Of a stretch of DNA of 64,000 bases, positions 1 through 8,861 are shown piece by piece (within the stretch, counting starts at the first letter, position 1; every line of letters begins with the position of its first letter). Position numbers and translations under genes: made by a program. Under the pieces are notes generated by a model, which was given only the letters and a program-made list of their open reading frames with translations, had not been told where the DNA came from and searched no databases. The stretch covers positions 248,001 through 312,000 of the forward strand of contig NZ_JABMJG010000010.1 in NCBI RefSeq assembly GCF_013376045.1, written 5' to 3'. Origin of the DNA: Variovorax sp. SG517 (GTDB lineage: Bacteria; Pseudomonadota; Gammaproteobacteria; Burkholderiales; Burkholderiaceae_C).

Positions 1-24
1 GGCTACCCCGGTAACCCCCCAGTC

Positions 25-1137
25 ATGCAACGAACCTTGATGCGCGCATTGGCGCTCTGCTGCGCCTGCGCCGCCTTGATGGTGGCGGGCGCGTGCACCT
101 CGACGCTCCAGAGGCCGCCCGCCGCCGCGGAGGCGGCCACCTATCCGGCCGCTTCGTGGCAAGCCATTCCCGCATCGTCCCAGAGCGATGCGTGTCGGCG
201 CGACCTCGATGCGGCGCGCGACTACCTGCATACGCTGGACTCCACCGCCCTCATGGCTGTGCAGGACGGCCGCGTGCTGTTCAGCTACGGCCCCGTGCAG
301 ACCGTCAGCATCGTGTTCTCCGCGCGCAAGAGCGTGTTGTCCATGATGTACGGCAAGTACGTGGCGAACGGCACGATCGATCTCGACCGCTCTCTTGCCG
401 ACTTGAGCATCGACGACATCGGCGGCCTGCTGCCGGTCGAGCGCCAGGCGCGCGTGCGCGACCTGCTTTCGGCGCGCTCTGGTGTCTATCACGCGGCAGC
501 CAACGGTGGCGACGATGCGTCCGCCGCACCGGCACGCGGGTCACAAAAGCCCGGGAGCTACTTCCTCTACAACAACTGGGACTTCAACGCGGCCGGCACG
601 GTGTTCGAGCAGTTGACCGGACGCAGCATCTACCGGGCGTTCGCAGATGACCTCGCGACGCCCCTTGCACTCGAAGACTTCGACCTGGCCCGCCACAAGC
701 GAAGCGGAAATGCCAGGCTGTCGCAGCACCTGGCCTACCCCTTCTTCCTGTCCACCCGCGACATGGCGCGGCTGGGCTACCTGATGCTGAAAGAGGGCAA
801 CTGGCGTGGCCAGCAACTGATTCCGGCCGACTGGGTCAGGCAGATGACGCAGCAGCGAACGCCCTCCACGGACATGCATCCGCCGCACACGGCTCGCCGG
901 GGCTTCGGGTATGGCTACCTGTGGTGGCTGCTGGAAGAGCCTCCGGACTCGCCGCTGAGCGGCGCCTACATGGCCTGGGGCGTCCATGGCCAGTACATCC
1001 TCGTGATTCCGAAACGGCAGATGGTGGTTGCGCACAAGCGCGAGGTGCCGGTGGCGGGCAACTGGAATGTGAGCTGGGTCGCGCCGAAGGACTTTCTGCG
1101 CGCGGTTCGCATGATTGCGGATGCTCCTTGTCGCTGA
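25..1137 (+). CDS. Serine hydrolase, beta-lactamase/PBP fold, predicted lipoprotein
   Basis: The 370-residue protein begins with a hydrophobic signal ending in AGAC at residues 21-24, so it is probably a lipoprotein facing the periplasm. The serine beta-lactamase family (class C / DD-peptidase fold) is indicated by an SxxK motif, S99-A-R-K102, and a later YNN (about residue 181) that fits the YxN motif. The C-terminal part contains GVHGQYILVIP, the usual place of the third active-site box (HxG type). Length fits the family's 'serine hydrolase' members rather than a true AmpC. The substrate cannot be read from sequence; peptidoglycan peptides or esters are possible. It stands alone and converges on a LysR gene. 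Confidence 0.8.
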   Translation: MQRTLMRALALCCACAALMVAGACTSTLQRPPAAAEAATYPAASWQAIPASSQSDACRRDLDAARDYLHTLDSTALMAVQDGRVLFSYGPVQTVSIVFSARKSVLSMMYGKYVANGTIDLDRSLADLSIDDIGGLLPVERQARVRDLLSARSGVYHAAANGGDDASAAPARGSQKPGSYFLYNNWDFNAAGTVFEQLTGRSIYRAFADDLATPLALEDFDLARHKRSGNARLSQHLAYPFFLSTRDMARLGYLMLKEGNWRGQQLIPADWVRQMTQQRTPSTDMHPPHTARRGFGYGYLWWLLEEPPDSPLSGAYMAWGVHGQYILVIPKRQMVVAHKREVPVAGNWNVSWVAPKDFLRAVRMIADAPCR

Positions 1138-1146
1138 GCGAGGACT

Positions 1147-1163
1147 GAGGCGCCGGGCGCCTC
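1147..1163. terminator. GC-rich hairpin between convergent genes
   Basis: GAGGCGC, a CGG loop and GCGCCTC form a perfect 7-bp stem just after the serine hydrolase stop codon. There is no T tract, so a role in termination is only a suggestion. Confidence 0.3.
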
Positions 1164-1237
1164 GAATCGCTGGGCCCTTGCGAAATCCTGTCTGCGAAGG
1201 GGATGGAGCAGAACGAAATGCGTGCTGGCCAAGGTCG

Positions 1238-2221
1238 TCAGGCGGCCGACGTGTCTGGCGACCCCACGTCACGCTCCCTTATCTCTCTCAGCAGCCACTC
1301 CCGAAACGCCACCACCCGCGCGTCCTCGCCGCTCTCCTGCGGACACACCAGGTAGTACGCATACGGCTGCGCCATGCGCACGCCGACGTCGAACAGCCGC
1401 ACCAGCCGCCCCTGCGCCAGGTCGCCCGCGATCAGGTCCAGGTCTGCCAGCCCCACGGCGCCGCTTTCGAGCACGGCCTGCACCACGAAGCTCGAATCGG
1501 TGAAGCCCACGAAACGGCTGTCGTCGATGTCCTTGTCGTCCACGCCGGCCGCGGCCATCCACATGCGCCAGTCGGGCCATGTCATGGTGTCGGTCTTCCA
1601 GTCGACATGGCAGAGGGTTAGGTCGTGGCGCAGCAGGTCGCGCGGCTCGTTCAGCGGCGGCCCGGTCTCGATGATCCTGGGGCTGCACACGGGCACGATG
1701 AGGGTGTCGAAGAGCCGCTCGGCGTGCGCGCCTTCATAGCTGCCGGTGCCGAAGCGGATGGCAATGTCGATGTCGTCGGCCTCGAAGTCGCGCAGCTCGT
1801 CGGTGATGTCGAAGCTCAGCTCCAGCCCGGGGTTGGCGGCTCTGAATTTCGGCAGCCTCGGCAGCAGCCAGTTGGTGGCGAAGCGCGCGCTCAGCGACAC
1901 GCGCAGTTGCGCCGCGCTGCGCGTGAGTTTGCGCGCGCGGCCGGCGGCGCGGTGCAGGTTGTCGAGCGCGTCGGCAGTCGCCTCGAACATCACGGCGCCG
2001 GCGGGCGTGAGCTGGATGCTGCGGCTGGTGCGCGTGAAGAGCACCACGCCGAGCTGGTCTTCGATCTCCTTGATCTGGTAGCTCACGGCCGCGGGCGTGA
2101 GGCCCAGCTCGTCGGCCGCGCGGGTGAAGTTGCGGTGCCGCGCGGCCGCCTCGAAGGTGCGCAGGGCGCGCGTGCCGGGGAGCATGCGGTTGTTGTTGTT
2201 CGTCATCGGCGTGGATGCCAT
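1238..2221 (-). CDS. LysR-family transcriptional regulator, GcvA-like
   Basis: A 327-residue LysR protein. The N-terminal winged helix-turn-helix (about residues 14-75) has the GcvA-subfamily pattern LRTFEAAARHRNFTRAADEL followed by TPAAVSYQIK. The rest is a periplasmic-binding-protein-like effector domain. The ATG at 2221 has a GGAG 11 bases upstream; an ATG five codons later has no such site. It is divergent from an MFS transporter, the usual arrangement for a LysR regulator and its target. The inducer is unknown. Confidence 0.88.
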   Translation of the reverse strand: MASTPMTNNNNRMLPGTRALRTFEAAARHRNFTRAADELGLTPAAVSYQIKEIEDQLGVVLFTRTSRSIQLTPAGAVMFEATADALDNLHRAAGRARKLTRSAAQLRVSLSARFATNWLLPRLPKFRAANPGLELSFDITDELRDFEADDIDIAIRFGTGSYEGAHAERLFDTLIVPVCSPRIIETGPPLNEPRDLLRHDLTLCHVDWKTDTMTWPDWRMWMAAAGVDDKDIDDSRFVGFTDSSFVVQAVLESGAVGLADLDLIAGDLAQGRLVRLFDVGVRMAQPYAYYLVCPQESGEDARVVAFREWLLREIRERDVGSPDTSAA

Positions 2222-2349
2222 CGATCTTCAAGCTCCGTTTGACGGTTCGTTGAGAACTACTCGTTTCTCATCGGGGGGCGGGCGCGGGACGATCGAGCCG
2301 ATCAAGAAACCATGAATGAATCGATAGATCGATTGATTGGAGCCATCGA
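2222..2349. promoter_or_regulatory. Divergent LysR/MFS control region with two inverted repeats
   Basis: Two inverted repeats lie between the divergent starts. TGAGAA-N8-TTCTCA (2251-2270) resembles a LysR operator in size. AATCGAT-AG-ATCGATT (2319-2334) is a perfect 7-bp repeat ending 16 bases before the transporter ATG. Either could be the binding site of the adjacent regulator. No convincing -35/-10 pair was found. Confidence 0.45.
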
Positions 2350-3771
2350 ATGTCTGCCAGCCTGAACCCGTGCGACGCGGTTGTTGACGCCGCGAAGGAG
2401 AGAAACAAGGACCCCCTGCACTGGCCCGCGCGAATGTGGATCGCGCTGCTCATCTTCAGCGGCGTGATTCTGCTCGACGGGCTCGACATCTCGATGATCG
2501 CGGTGGCAATCCCCGAGATCCAGCAGGCCTTCGGCATCGGCGCGGCCACGGCGCAGTGGCTGGTCAGCGCGTACATCCTGGCCTTCGGCGGCTTTCTGCT
2601 GCTGGGCGGGCGCTGTGCCGACCTGTTCGGCCGCAGGCGCGTGCTGGTGGCGGGGCTGGCGGTGTTCGCGCTGGTGTCGGTGGGCGGCGCCTTCGCTACC
2701 GACGCGGGGCTGCTGATCGTCTCGCGCCTCGTCAAGGGCATGGCCGCGGGCTTCACGGGGCCGGCCGCGATGTCGCTGCTGACCACCACCTTTGCCGAAG
2801 GGCCGGCGCGCAACAAGGCCTTCGGCATCTTCAACCTGTTCGAGGCCTCGGGGTACTCGTCGGGACTGCTCATCGGCGGGCTGCTGGCGGCGCTGAACTG
2901 GCGCTACATCTTCGTGCTGCCGATTCCGGTCGCTCTGCTGCTGTTGCTGGCCGCGCTGCGCTACCTGCCGCCCGATGCGCCGCGCGCGAAAGGGCAGCAG
3001 CGGCCGCGCCTCGACATCGGCGGCGCCGTCACGCTGGTGGCGGGCATGCTGCTGATGGTGTTCACCGTGGTGTCGGTGGAGGAGGCGGGCTGGTCGTCGC
3101 TGCGCACGGTCATCGGCTTTGCGGTGGCTGCGGCGCTGCTGATGGCTTTCGTCGCCATCGAGCGCACGGTGAAAGAGCCGCTGGTGCGGCTGGGCATCTT
3201 CCGCAACCGCGGTCTGGTGGCTGCCAACATCAGCGCCGCGCTGCTGTACGGCGGCGCCATGGGCTTCCAGTTTCTGATCGCGCTGTACCTGCAGAACATC
3301 CAGGGCTGGAAGCCGTGGCAGATGGCGCTGGTGCTGCTGCCGGCGGGGCTGATGGTGGTGCTCGTCGGCCCGAAGATCGGCGCGCTCATCAGCCGCTTCG
3401 GCGTGACGCGCGTGCTGATGGTCGGCCTGCTGGCATTCGTGCCCTGCTATCTGCTGATGCTGCGCATCGGGCCGGAGCCCGACCTGTGGGGCGTGCTGCT
3501 GCCGGCTTCGGTGCTGTGGGGCCTGGGGTTCGCGCTGAGCATCTCGGCGCTGATGGTGGCGGGCACCAACGGCGTGGCCGACGACGAGCAGGGGCTGGCG
3601 GCCGGGTTGCTGAACAGTTCGCTGCAGGTGGGCGGGGCTTGCGGGCTGGCGGTGCTGACTGCGGCGATTGCGCCCGGGACTCGGCTGGAGATGCTCTACC
3701 CCGGGGTGGGCGTGATCCTGGCGTTCGCGGTGCTGACGTTGGCGGCACAGGTCATGCGGGGCAGAGGCTAG
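2350..3771 (+). CDS. MFS drug/solute exporter, DHA2 (14-TM) type
   Basis: A 473-residue integral membrane protein of the major facilitator superfamily. After a short polar N-terminus, TM1 contains LLDGLDISMIAVAIPEIQ, close to the DHA2 motif with the acidic residue in TM1. The loop between TM2 and TM3 has the MFS signature GRCADLFGRRRVLVAG. About fourteen hydrophobic segments follow, the EmrB/QacA type. No membrane-fusion partner is nearby, so it probably works alone at the inner membrane. The divergent LysR gene is the likely regulator. Substrate unknown; it could be a toxic organic compound or a metabolite. Confidence 0.87.
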   Translation: MSASLNPCDAVVDAAKERNKDPLHWPARMWIALLIFSGVILLDGLDISMIAVAIPEIQQAFGIGAATAQWLVSAYILAFGGFLLLGGRCADLFGRRRVLVAGLAVFALVSVGGAFATDAGLLIVSRLVKGMAAGFTGPAAMSLLTTTFAEGPARNKAFGIFNLFEASGYSSGLLIGGLLAALNWRYIFVLPIPVALLLLLAALRYLPPDAPRAKGQQRPRLDIGGAVTLVAGMLLMVFTVVSVEEAGWSSLRTVIGFAVAAALLMAFVAIERTVKEPLVRLGIFRNRGLVAANISAALLYGGAMGFQFLIALYLQNIQGWKPWQMALVLLPAGLMVVLVGPKIGALISRFGVTRVLMVGLLAFVPCYLLMLRIGPEPDLWGVLLPASVLWGLGFALSISALMVAGTNGVADDEQGLAAGLLNSSLQVGGACGLAVLTAAIAPGTRLEMLYPGVGVILAFAVLTLAAQVMRGRG

Positions 3772-3904
3772 CTAGCCGTTTGACGAAGGGCCTTGTTCAA
3801 GGAGGCTCTCGCCGCCGTTGCGCGCCAACGCCCCGTGCCATCCGGGGCAGTCTGGTTTGCAGCGGCCGCTCGTCGCCGATGGCCTGCCGTCGTGTGAACA
3901 GTCC

Positions 3905-4891
3905 CTAGTCCAGCGTGATCTGGTTGTCCTTCACCACCCTGGCCCAACGCTGCCCTTCGGCCGCGATGAGCGCGGCAAACTGCTCCGGGCTCCCGCCGGC
4001 GGGCACCATCCCCAGCTCGCGCAGCTGCTTGCGGTACTCGTCCGACTCGGCGATCTTGCGCGAGGTCGTGGCAATCAGGTCGAGGACGGGTTGCGGCGTG
4101 CCTTTGAGGGCAAAGACGCCGTGCCACGAATCTCCCTCGAACCCGGGAAAGGATTCGGCCACCGTCGGCACCTGGGGCAGGCTCTCCAGGCGCTTGCTGC
4201 TGGAAACGGCCAGGGGCCTGATCTTGCGGGTCTTGATGAACTGGAGCACGTCGGCGCTGGGCGAGAAGGCCACGTCGACGGTTCCGCCCACGAGGTCGGT
4301 CATGCCGCCGTCGCGGTAGGGCACGTGGTTGAGCGCAATGCCCGCGCTGTTGGCGAAGTAGGCCATCGACAGGTGCGGCACCGTGCCCACGCCGTACGAG
4401 GCGAAGTTGATCCGTTTCGGATGGGCCTGCGCGTCCTTGATCAGGTCGGCCAGGGTCTTGTAGGCCGACGATTCGGGCACCGAGACCACCAGCGGAATGG
4501 TGAGCATCCGTGTCAGCGGCACCAGGTCCGCCGGCTGGTAGGGAAGTTTCTTGTACGCATAGGGGTTGATGGTCACGGTGCCGCTGGCGGTGTAGAGCAG
4601 CGTATAGCCGTCGGCGGGCGCAGCGGCCACGGCCTGCGTGCCGACGATGGTGGCTGCGCCCGCGCGGTTTTCGATGACGACGGGTTGCCGCACCTGCTGG
4701 GACAGGCGCTCGCCCCAGAAGCGCGCCATGACGTCGGGGGCGGTCCCGGCCGGGAATGGCACGACCACGCGGATGGGCTTGCTGGGATAGGCGTTCTGCG
4801 CCTGCGCGCCGGGAGCGGCGCCGAGCATTGCGGCGACGGCGATGCCGCCCAGCGGCGCGAAGGTCTTGGCAAGGAACGATGGGAACAACAT
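3905..4891 (-). CDS. Bug-family periplasmic solute-binding protein (TctC-like)
   Basis: A periplasmic binding protein of the Bordetella uptake gene (Bug)/TctC family, which in other bacteria delivers carboxylates to tripartite tricarboxylate transporters. The start at 4891 follows a GGAGA and gives a Sec signal ending AQA. The mature part opens with YPSKPIRVVVPFPAGTAPDV, the family signature, and continues with VIENRAGAATIVG. About 328 residues, the usual size. An upstream in-frame ATG at 4975 would spoil the signal peptide. No tctA/tctB permease genes are near; orphan Bug genes are typical of Burkholderiales. Ligand unknown. Confidence 0.9.
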   Translation of the reverse strand: MLFPSFLAKTFAPLGGIAVAAMLGAAPGAQAQNAYPSKPIRVVVPFPAGTAPDVMARFWGERLSQQVRQPVVIENRAGAATIVGTQAVAAAPADGYTLLYTASGTVTINPYAYKKLPYQPADLVPLTRMLTIPLVVSVPESSAYKTLADLIKDAQAHPKRINFASYGVGTVPHLSMAYFANSAGIALNHVPYRDGGMTDLVGGTVDVAFSPSADVLQFIKTRKIRPLAVSSSKRLESLPQVPTVAESFPGFEGDSWHGVFALKGTPQPVLDLIATTSRKIAESDEYRKQLRELGMVPAGGSPEQFAALIAAEGQRWARVVKDNQITLD

Positions 4892-5171
4892 GTCGTCTGT
4901 CTCCGTTATGCGGCCGGGGGCCATGTGATGAAAGGAAGGCTCTTTCGCGCCGGGAGGGGCCTGGCGGCGTTTCACCGTGTTTCGCGGCGAACTCTAGGAC
5001 GTCGTCCCGGCGCGAGGAAGCCGCGGGGGCGCAAATGAGTTTTCCAGTTGGCGCAGTCGCGCGAACGAATTTCTCGCCCCTTTGCATCCAAACCGGTCTC
5101 CGGTGCGTAGAGGTCCCAGCAGCGAGGAGCTGCTGCCGTCCGTCCATCTACCTACAACCAGGAGAACCTTC

Positions 5172-5738
5172 ATGCACACCACCCGTCCCATCGCCGCGCT
5201 CGGCGCCGCCTCGGCCGTTGCCGTGCTCACCGCATGCGGCTCGATGTCTTCAGGCTCCATGGCCCCAGCGTTCAACCAGTCGACCCTGCCGCCGACCATC
5301 CAGGTACCCGCAGGCAACAAGGTCGCCATGGAAACCGTGGGCAAGGGCGACATCACCTACGAGTGCAAGGACAAGGCCAATGCGCCCGGCCAGACCGAAT
5401 GGGTATTCGTCGGCCCCGACGCCAAGCTGTGGGACCGCGGCGGCAAGCAGGTCGGCAAGTACTACGGCCCGCCGGCCACGTGGGAGTCGAACGACGGCTC
5501 CAAGCTCACGGCCACGCAGCTGGCGGTGGCGCCCTCGGGGCCGACGAGCCTGCCGTTCCAGCTGGTCAAGGCGAATCCGGCCACGGGCACCGGCGCGATG
5601 ACGGGCGTGACCTACATCCAGCGCGTGGCGCTGCAAGGCGGCGTGGCGCCCACGGGCGTGGCCTGCACGCCGGCCAACAAGGGCCAGAAGGAGATCGTGA
5701 AGTACCAGGCCGACTACATCTTCTGGAAGGCGTCCTGA
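5172..5738 (+). CDS. DUF3455 family lipoprotein
   Basis: A 188-residue secreted protein with a lipobox LTAC near residue 19 and an AGGAGA ribosome site nine bases before the ATG. The mature part matches DUF3455: PPTIQVPAGNKVAMETVGKG, WVFVGPDAKLWDRGGKQVGKYYGPP, and a conserved C-terminal YQADYIFWK. Function is unknown for the family. Two cysteines (in YECKDK and GVACTP) could form a disulphide. Upstream 4892-5171 holds nothing else I can identify. Confidence 0.8.
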   Translation: MHTTRPIAALGAASAVAVLTACGSMSSGSMAPAFNQSTLPPTIQVPAGNKVAMETVGKGDITYECKDKANAPGQTEWVFVGPDAKLWDRGGKQVGKYYGPPATWESNDGSKLTATQLAVAPSGPTSLPFQLVKANPATGTGAMTGVTYIQRVALQGGVAPTGVACTPANKGQKEIVKYQADYIFWKAS

Positions 5739-5748
5739 CGAGGCGCGG

Positions 5749-6480
5749 CTACTGCGGCTGAAGAGCCATGAGCACGGCATGGGCCAGGAGGTGGGCAACC
5801 ATTGCCGCCTCCAGTCCGTGCCGCCAGAAGAGGTAGCCGGCCACGATGCCGAACTCGGCGTTGGCCCCGACGATGTAGACGACGAGGCCGGCACTCGGCG
5901 CGCCCGCCATGGCGAAGGCGGCAGGCAGGTGCCCCGCGCCGAACAGCAGCGCGCTGCCTGAGATGGCTGCCCAGAAGATCCAGGCCGACGGCTTTGAGCG
6001 ATCTCGCTGCACGACGCGCCACAAGACCCAGGCCATCGCGCTCATGAGGCCCCAGCGCACCAGCACTTCCTCGGTGATGCCGCCGTAGAGAAAGCGCACG
6101 ACGGCGGGCAGCACCACGCCCTGCAGCGGCGCGGCCACGTCGGCCGCAAGGCGCGAGATGGCCCACAGGAGCGCACCGCCGAGCAGGCCGCCGCACAGGC
6201 CGGGAACGAGCTGTTTCCCGAGCGCGCTCCATGGCGCCCTCGATTCGGCCAGCGCCGACAGTGCCGGCGCCTGAAGGCCGACGCCTGGCGCCAGCCTCGT
6301 GCCCGCGAATGCCGCAACCGCCAGCAGCAAGGAGGTCTGAATGCCCGAGGCCAGGCTCAATACCCACATCGGCACCGGCAGCGCCTTGCCCGCCAGGATC
6401 TCGGGCAGACCCAGCCATGCGACCGCGATCACGCCGGGAAGCCCGGCGCACAAGGTTGCTGCGAATACTCGTCGAGACAA
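5749..6480 (-). CDS. CPBP-family intramembrane metalloprotease
   Basis: A hydrophobic 243-residue protein with the CPBP/CAAX-protease (ABI) motifs: EEVLVRWG (EExxxR type) and FGAGHLP, giving the glutamate pair and a histidine of the proposed catalytic site, each within predicted membrane helices. I chose the TTG at 6480 because GGAGG lies about eight bases upstream; an in-frame ATG at 6543 would add 21 unlikely residues without a good ribosome site. It ends 10 bases from the convergent DUF3455 gene and lies downstream of an MFS gene on the same strand. Substrates unknown. Confidence 0.75.
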   Translation of the reverse strand: MSRRVFAATLCAGLPGVIAVAWLGLPEILAGKALPVPMWVLSLASGIQTSLLLAVAAFAGTRLAPGVGLQAPALSALAESRAPWSALGKQLVPGLCGGLLGGALLWAISRLAADVAAPLQGVVLPAVVRFLYGGITEEVLVRWGLMSAMAWVLWRVVQRDRSKPSAWIFWAAISGSALLFGAGHLPAAFAMAGAPSAGLVVYIVGANAEFGIVAGYLFWRHGLEAAMVAHLLAHAVLMALQPQ

Positions 6481-6626
6481 AACTGTTCCTCCCTCCGCCC
6501 TCCGCGGCGGCCCCCAGGCACGATAGAAAACCAGGCTTGGCATGACCTGAAGCCATGCTGAAGAAACGCTGAACCTACGCGCTGCCCTGCACCGGCGGGA
6601 TGCTGCTGTTCACGCCCTCATGCGCC

Positions 6627-7802
6627 TCATGCACGCGCCCGGCTCTGTGCCGCAGCGGCAGCGACACCGATCGCCGCCACCAGCAGGCACACCGAGAAGA
6701 TCACCCCGCGCGTCTGCGTCGCATCGGCGAACGCGCCGACGATCAGCCCGGCCAGCGGCTGCGTGAGGTTGTTCAGCAGCACGATCACGCCGGTGGTCTT
6801 GCCGTAGTCGTGCGCCGGAATGATCCGCTGCCTGTGGATGCGGATGTAGATGCTGAACATCTTGTCGAAGCCGACGACGAGCAGGAAGCCGGCCGCATAG
6901 CCCCAGAGGCTGGTGCTCGCGGCCGTGAGCAGTCCGCCGGCCAGGATCAGCGCATAGGCGGTGACGCCCATGCGCCTGAGCGGTATCGACCCGCGGATGA
7001 TCGCCAGCAGGATCGCGATGGTGGCCACGGCCCCGAGCGTCTGCAGCCACGCGTAGTAGGTGGCGGAGCGCTGGTGCAGCCCGGTGACCATCGCGGCCGC
7101 GGACGCGAGCGTGGTGCCCAGCATCAGGTTCACGCCGGAGGTGAGCATGGTCAGGCGCAGCAGCCCCGGCAGGCGCAGCACGTGGCCGACTGCCGTGACG
7201 ATGAGTTGGAGGAAGTGGCCCGGCGCGCCCTGCGGCTCGTGCAACCGCACGGGGTTGCCGCGGCGCCAATACGAGGTGGCAGCGTCGGCCAGCAGGAAGA
7301 AGCCGGCCGCCGCGCCGACCACCGCCTGCCACGGCCACAGCGCGAACAGCGCCGCGGCCACCAGCGGGCCGAGCACGGTGCCGGTCTGCTCGGCTGTCTG
7401 CGCATAGGCCAGCACCTTGTCGAAGCCGTGCTGCGTGGCGATCTGCGGCAGCATCACTTCGCGCGCCATCACGCCCTGGGTAGTGAGCACGCCGCATACC
7501 GCGGAGAGCCCCACCAGCCAGCCGATGCCGCCGATCGCCTCGTTGGCCAGCACGCCGAGCACGCAGACCAGCGCGCGAAGAATCTGGCTGCCGCGCAGCA
7601 GCTTCAGCGGCGACACGCGGTCGCACAGCGCGCCGCAGACGGGGAACGACAGGAAACGCGGCAGCGTCTCGGCCGCGAAGGCATAGCCCGACCAGGCCAC
7701 GTCCTGCGTCACCTGGAACACCACCAGCGGCACGAGGAACAGCAGGATCTGGTCGGCGAGCCTGGAGAGGAACAGCGAGAAGAGAAAGGCCGGGAACTTC
7801 AT
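6627..7802 (-). CDS. MFS transporter (MFS_3/EntS-like group)
   Basis: About 391 residues with roughly 12 membrane segments. The start MKFPAFLFSLFLSRLADQI places the arginine and aspartate of TM1 as in the MFS_3 group, and SFPVCGALCDRVSPLKLL matches the TM2-TM3 loop (GxxxDRxxxxxLL). The ATG at 7802 begins TM1 directly; a longer reading from 7889 adds a polar tract without membrane character. The last residues are Ala-rich and polar. It is divergent from the HCCA isomerase-like gene with an 85-base gap. Substrate unknown. Confidence 0.8.
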   Translation of the reverse strand: MKFPAFLFSLFLSRLADQILLFLVPLVVFQVTQDVAWSGYAFAAETLPRFLSFPVCGALCDRVSPLKLLRGSQILRALVCVLGVLANEAIGGIGWLVGLSAVCGVLTTQGVMAREVMLPQIATQHGFDKVLAYAQTAEQTGTVLGPLVAAALFALWPWQAVVGAAAGFFLLADAATSYWRRGNPVRLHEPQGAPGHFLQLIVTAVGHVLRLPGLLRLTMLTSGVNLMLGTTLASAAAMVTGLHQRSATYYAWLQTLGAVATIAILLAIIRGSIPLRRMGVTAYALILAGGLLTAASTSLWGYAAGFLLVVGFDKMFSIYIRIHRQRIIPAHDYGKTTGVIVLLNNLTQPLAGLIVGAFADATQTRGVIFSVCLLVAAIGVAAAAAQSRARA

Positions 7803-7887
7803 CGCGCCGTCATGTCCCGCGCAGACCCCGAGGGGAGAAGGGTGAGGGGTGCGGCGAGGGCGGGCATGCGCTGAAGATAATCGAAAC

Positions 7888-8517
7888 ATGATCGCGCTCG
7901 ACTGCTACTACAGCCTCTCCTCTCCCTGGGCCTACCTCGGCGGCCCGCAACTGCAAGACATCGTGCGCCGCCACCACGTGCGGCTCACGCTCAAGCCCTA
8001 CGACTTCCAGGCGGTGGTGCCGCAGACCGGCGGCATTCCGCTGAAGACGCGCCCCGAGCCGCGCCGCACCTACCACGCGCTCGAACTCGCGCGCTGGAGC
8101 GACTACCTCGGCATGCCGATGAACCTGGAGCCCGCGCACTACCCCAAGGGCGCACCCACCGATCCCAACTGGAACAAGTACCCGGGCTGGATGGTGATCG
8201 CCGCCCAGCTGCGGGGCCTCGACGCGCAGCCGCTGTCTCACGCGCTGCTGCGCGCCCTGTGGGCCGAGGAGCGCGACACCTCGAAGGCCGAGGTGCGCAT
8301 CGCCGTGGCCGACGAGAACGGCTACGACGGCGCCTCGCTGCAGGCGATGGAGCAGTCGGCCGAGGTGCTGGCGATGTACCGCGCCAACAGCGCCGAGGCG
8401 GTGGAAGCGGGCGTGTTCGGCGCGCCGACCTTCATCCTGAACGGCGAGCGCTTCTGGGGTCAGGATCGGCTCGCGTTCCTCGACCGGGCGCTGGACAAGC
8501 TGCGCGCGGCGGGCTGA
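7888..8517 (+). CDS. 2-hydroxychromene-2-carboxylate isomerase-like protein (DsbA fold)
   Basis: A 209-residue thioredoxin-fold protein of the HCCA isomerase/NahD family. The N-terminus YYSLSSPWAYLGGPQLQDI matches the family's glutathione-binding serine region, and the C-terminus has AVEAGVFGAPTFILNGERFW followed by GQDRLAFLDRAL, which is diagnostic. In naphthalene catabolism these enzymes isomerise 2-hydroxychromene-2-carboxylate with glutathione, but no aromatic catabolic genes are nearby, so it may be a related glutathione-dependent isomerase or oxidoreductase. Confidence 0.85.
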   Translation: MIALDCYYSLSSPWAYLGGPQLQDIVRRHHVRLTLKPYDFQAVVPQTGGIPLKTRPEPRRTYHALELARWSDYLGMPMNLEPAHYPKGAPTDPNWNKYPGWMVIAAQLRGLDAQPLSHALLRALWAEERDTSKAEVRIAVADENGYDGASLQAMEQSAEVLAMYRANSAEAVEAGVFGAPTFILNGERFWGQDRLAFLDRALDKLRAAG

Positions 8518-8861
8518 GCGCTCCCTGCGTCTTCAAAAAGGCCGGCCGCGGCAGCAGCGCCGGTATCAGCTTGCGGGTGATCCGTTCGACCGGCGTGCCG
8601 CGCTTGCGGCTGGCCGGCCCGGGTGCGCGGGCGCCACGCAGAAGGCGAACTCGAGGCTGTCCACGGTCACTGCCCGGCAGGAATGGAAGGGGACGGAAAG
8701 GGGGCGGAAAAAGTGTTCAAAAAATTCGATCATTGAAGATAAAAAGTTTCGTCAATGACAGCCTCGCGGCCCGCGATGATTCGTTCCATGCCAAGGAGAT
8801 TTCTCTCCGGAAGCGATTGTGAATCAGATCGAACATTCAACCAACCCGCAGGAGTTCTCAC
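8518..8861. other. 344-bp intergenic region before the isochorismatase-like gene
   Basis: The first 190 bases are GC-rich and include a possible gene remnant on the minus strand (8605-8670). Bases 8700-8790 are markedly AT-richer than the surroundings and are the likely promoter zone of the downstream gene. An AGGAG lies about seven bases before its ATG. Nothing else was recognised. Confidence 0.5.
8605..8670 (-). pseudogene. Possible remnant of a LysR effector domain
   Basis: Read on the minus strand from 8670 the sequence encodes VTVDSLEFAFCVAPAHPG, which resembles the conserved 'EFVFxVAPxHPL' stretch of LysR effector-binding domains. Reading ends at a stop soon after, and neither side continues as a LysR protein in the same frame. 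It may be the debris of a deleted regulator, but the stretch is short. Confidence 0.25.

Noticed and set aside
6481..6543. ATG start at 6543 for the CPBP protease
   Set aside because: The extension is polar and lacks a ribosome site, while the TTG at 6480 has GGAGG at a good distance.
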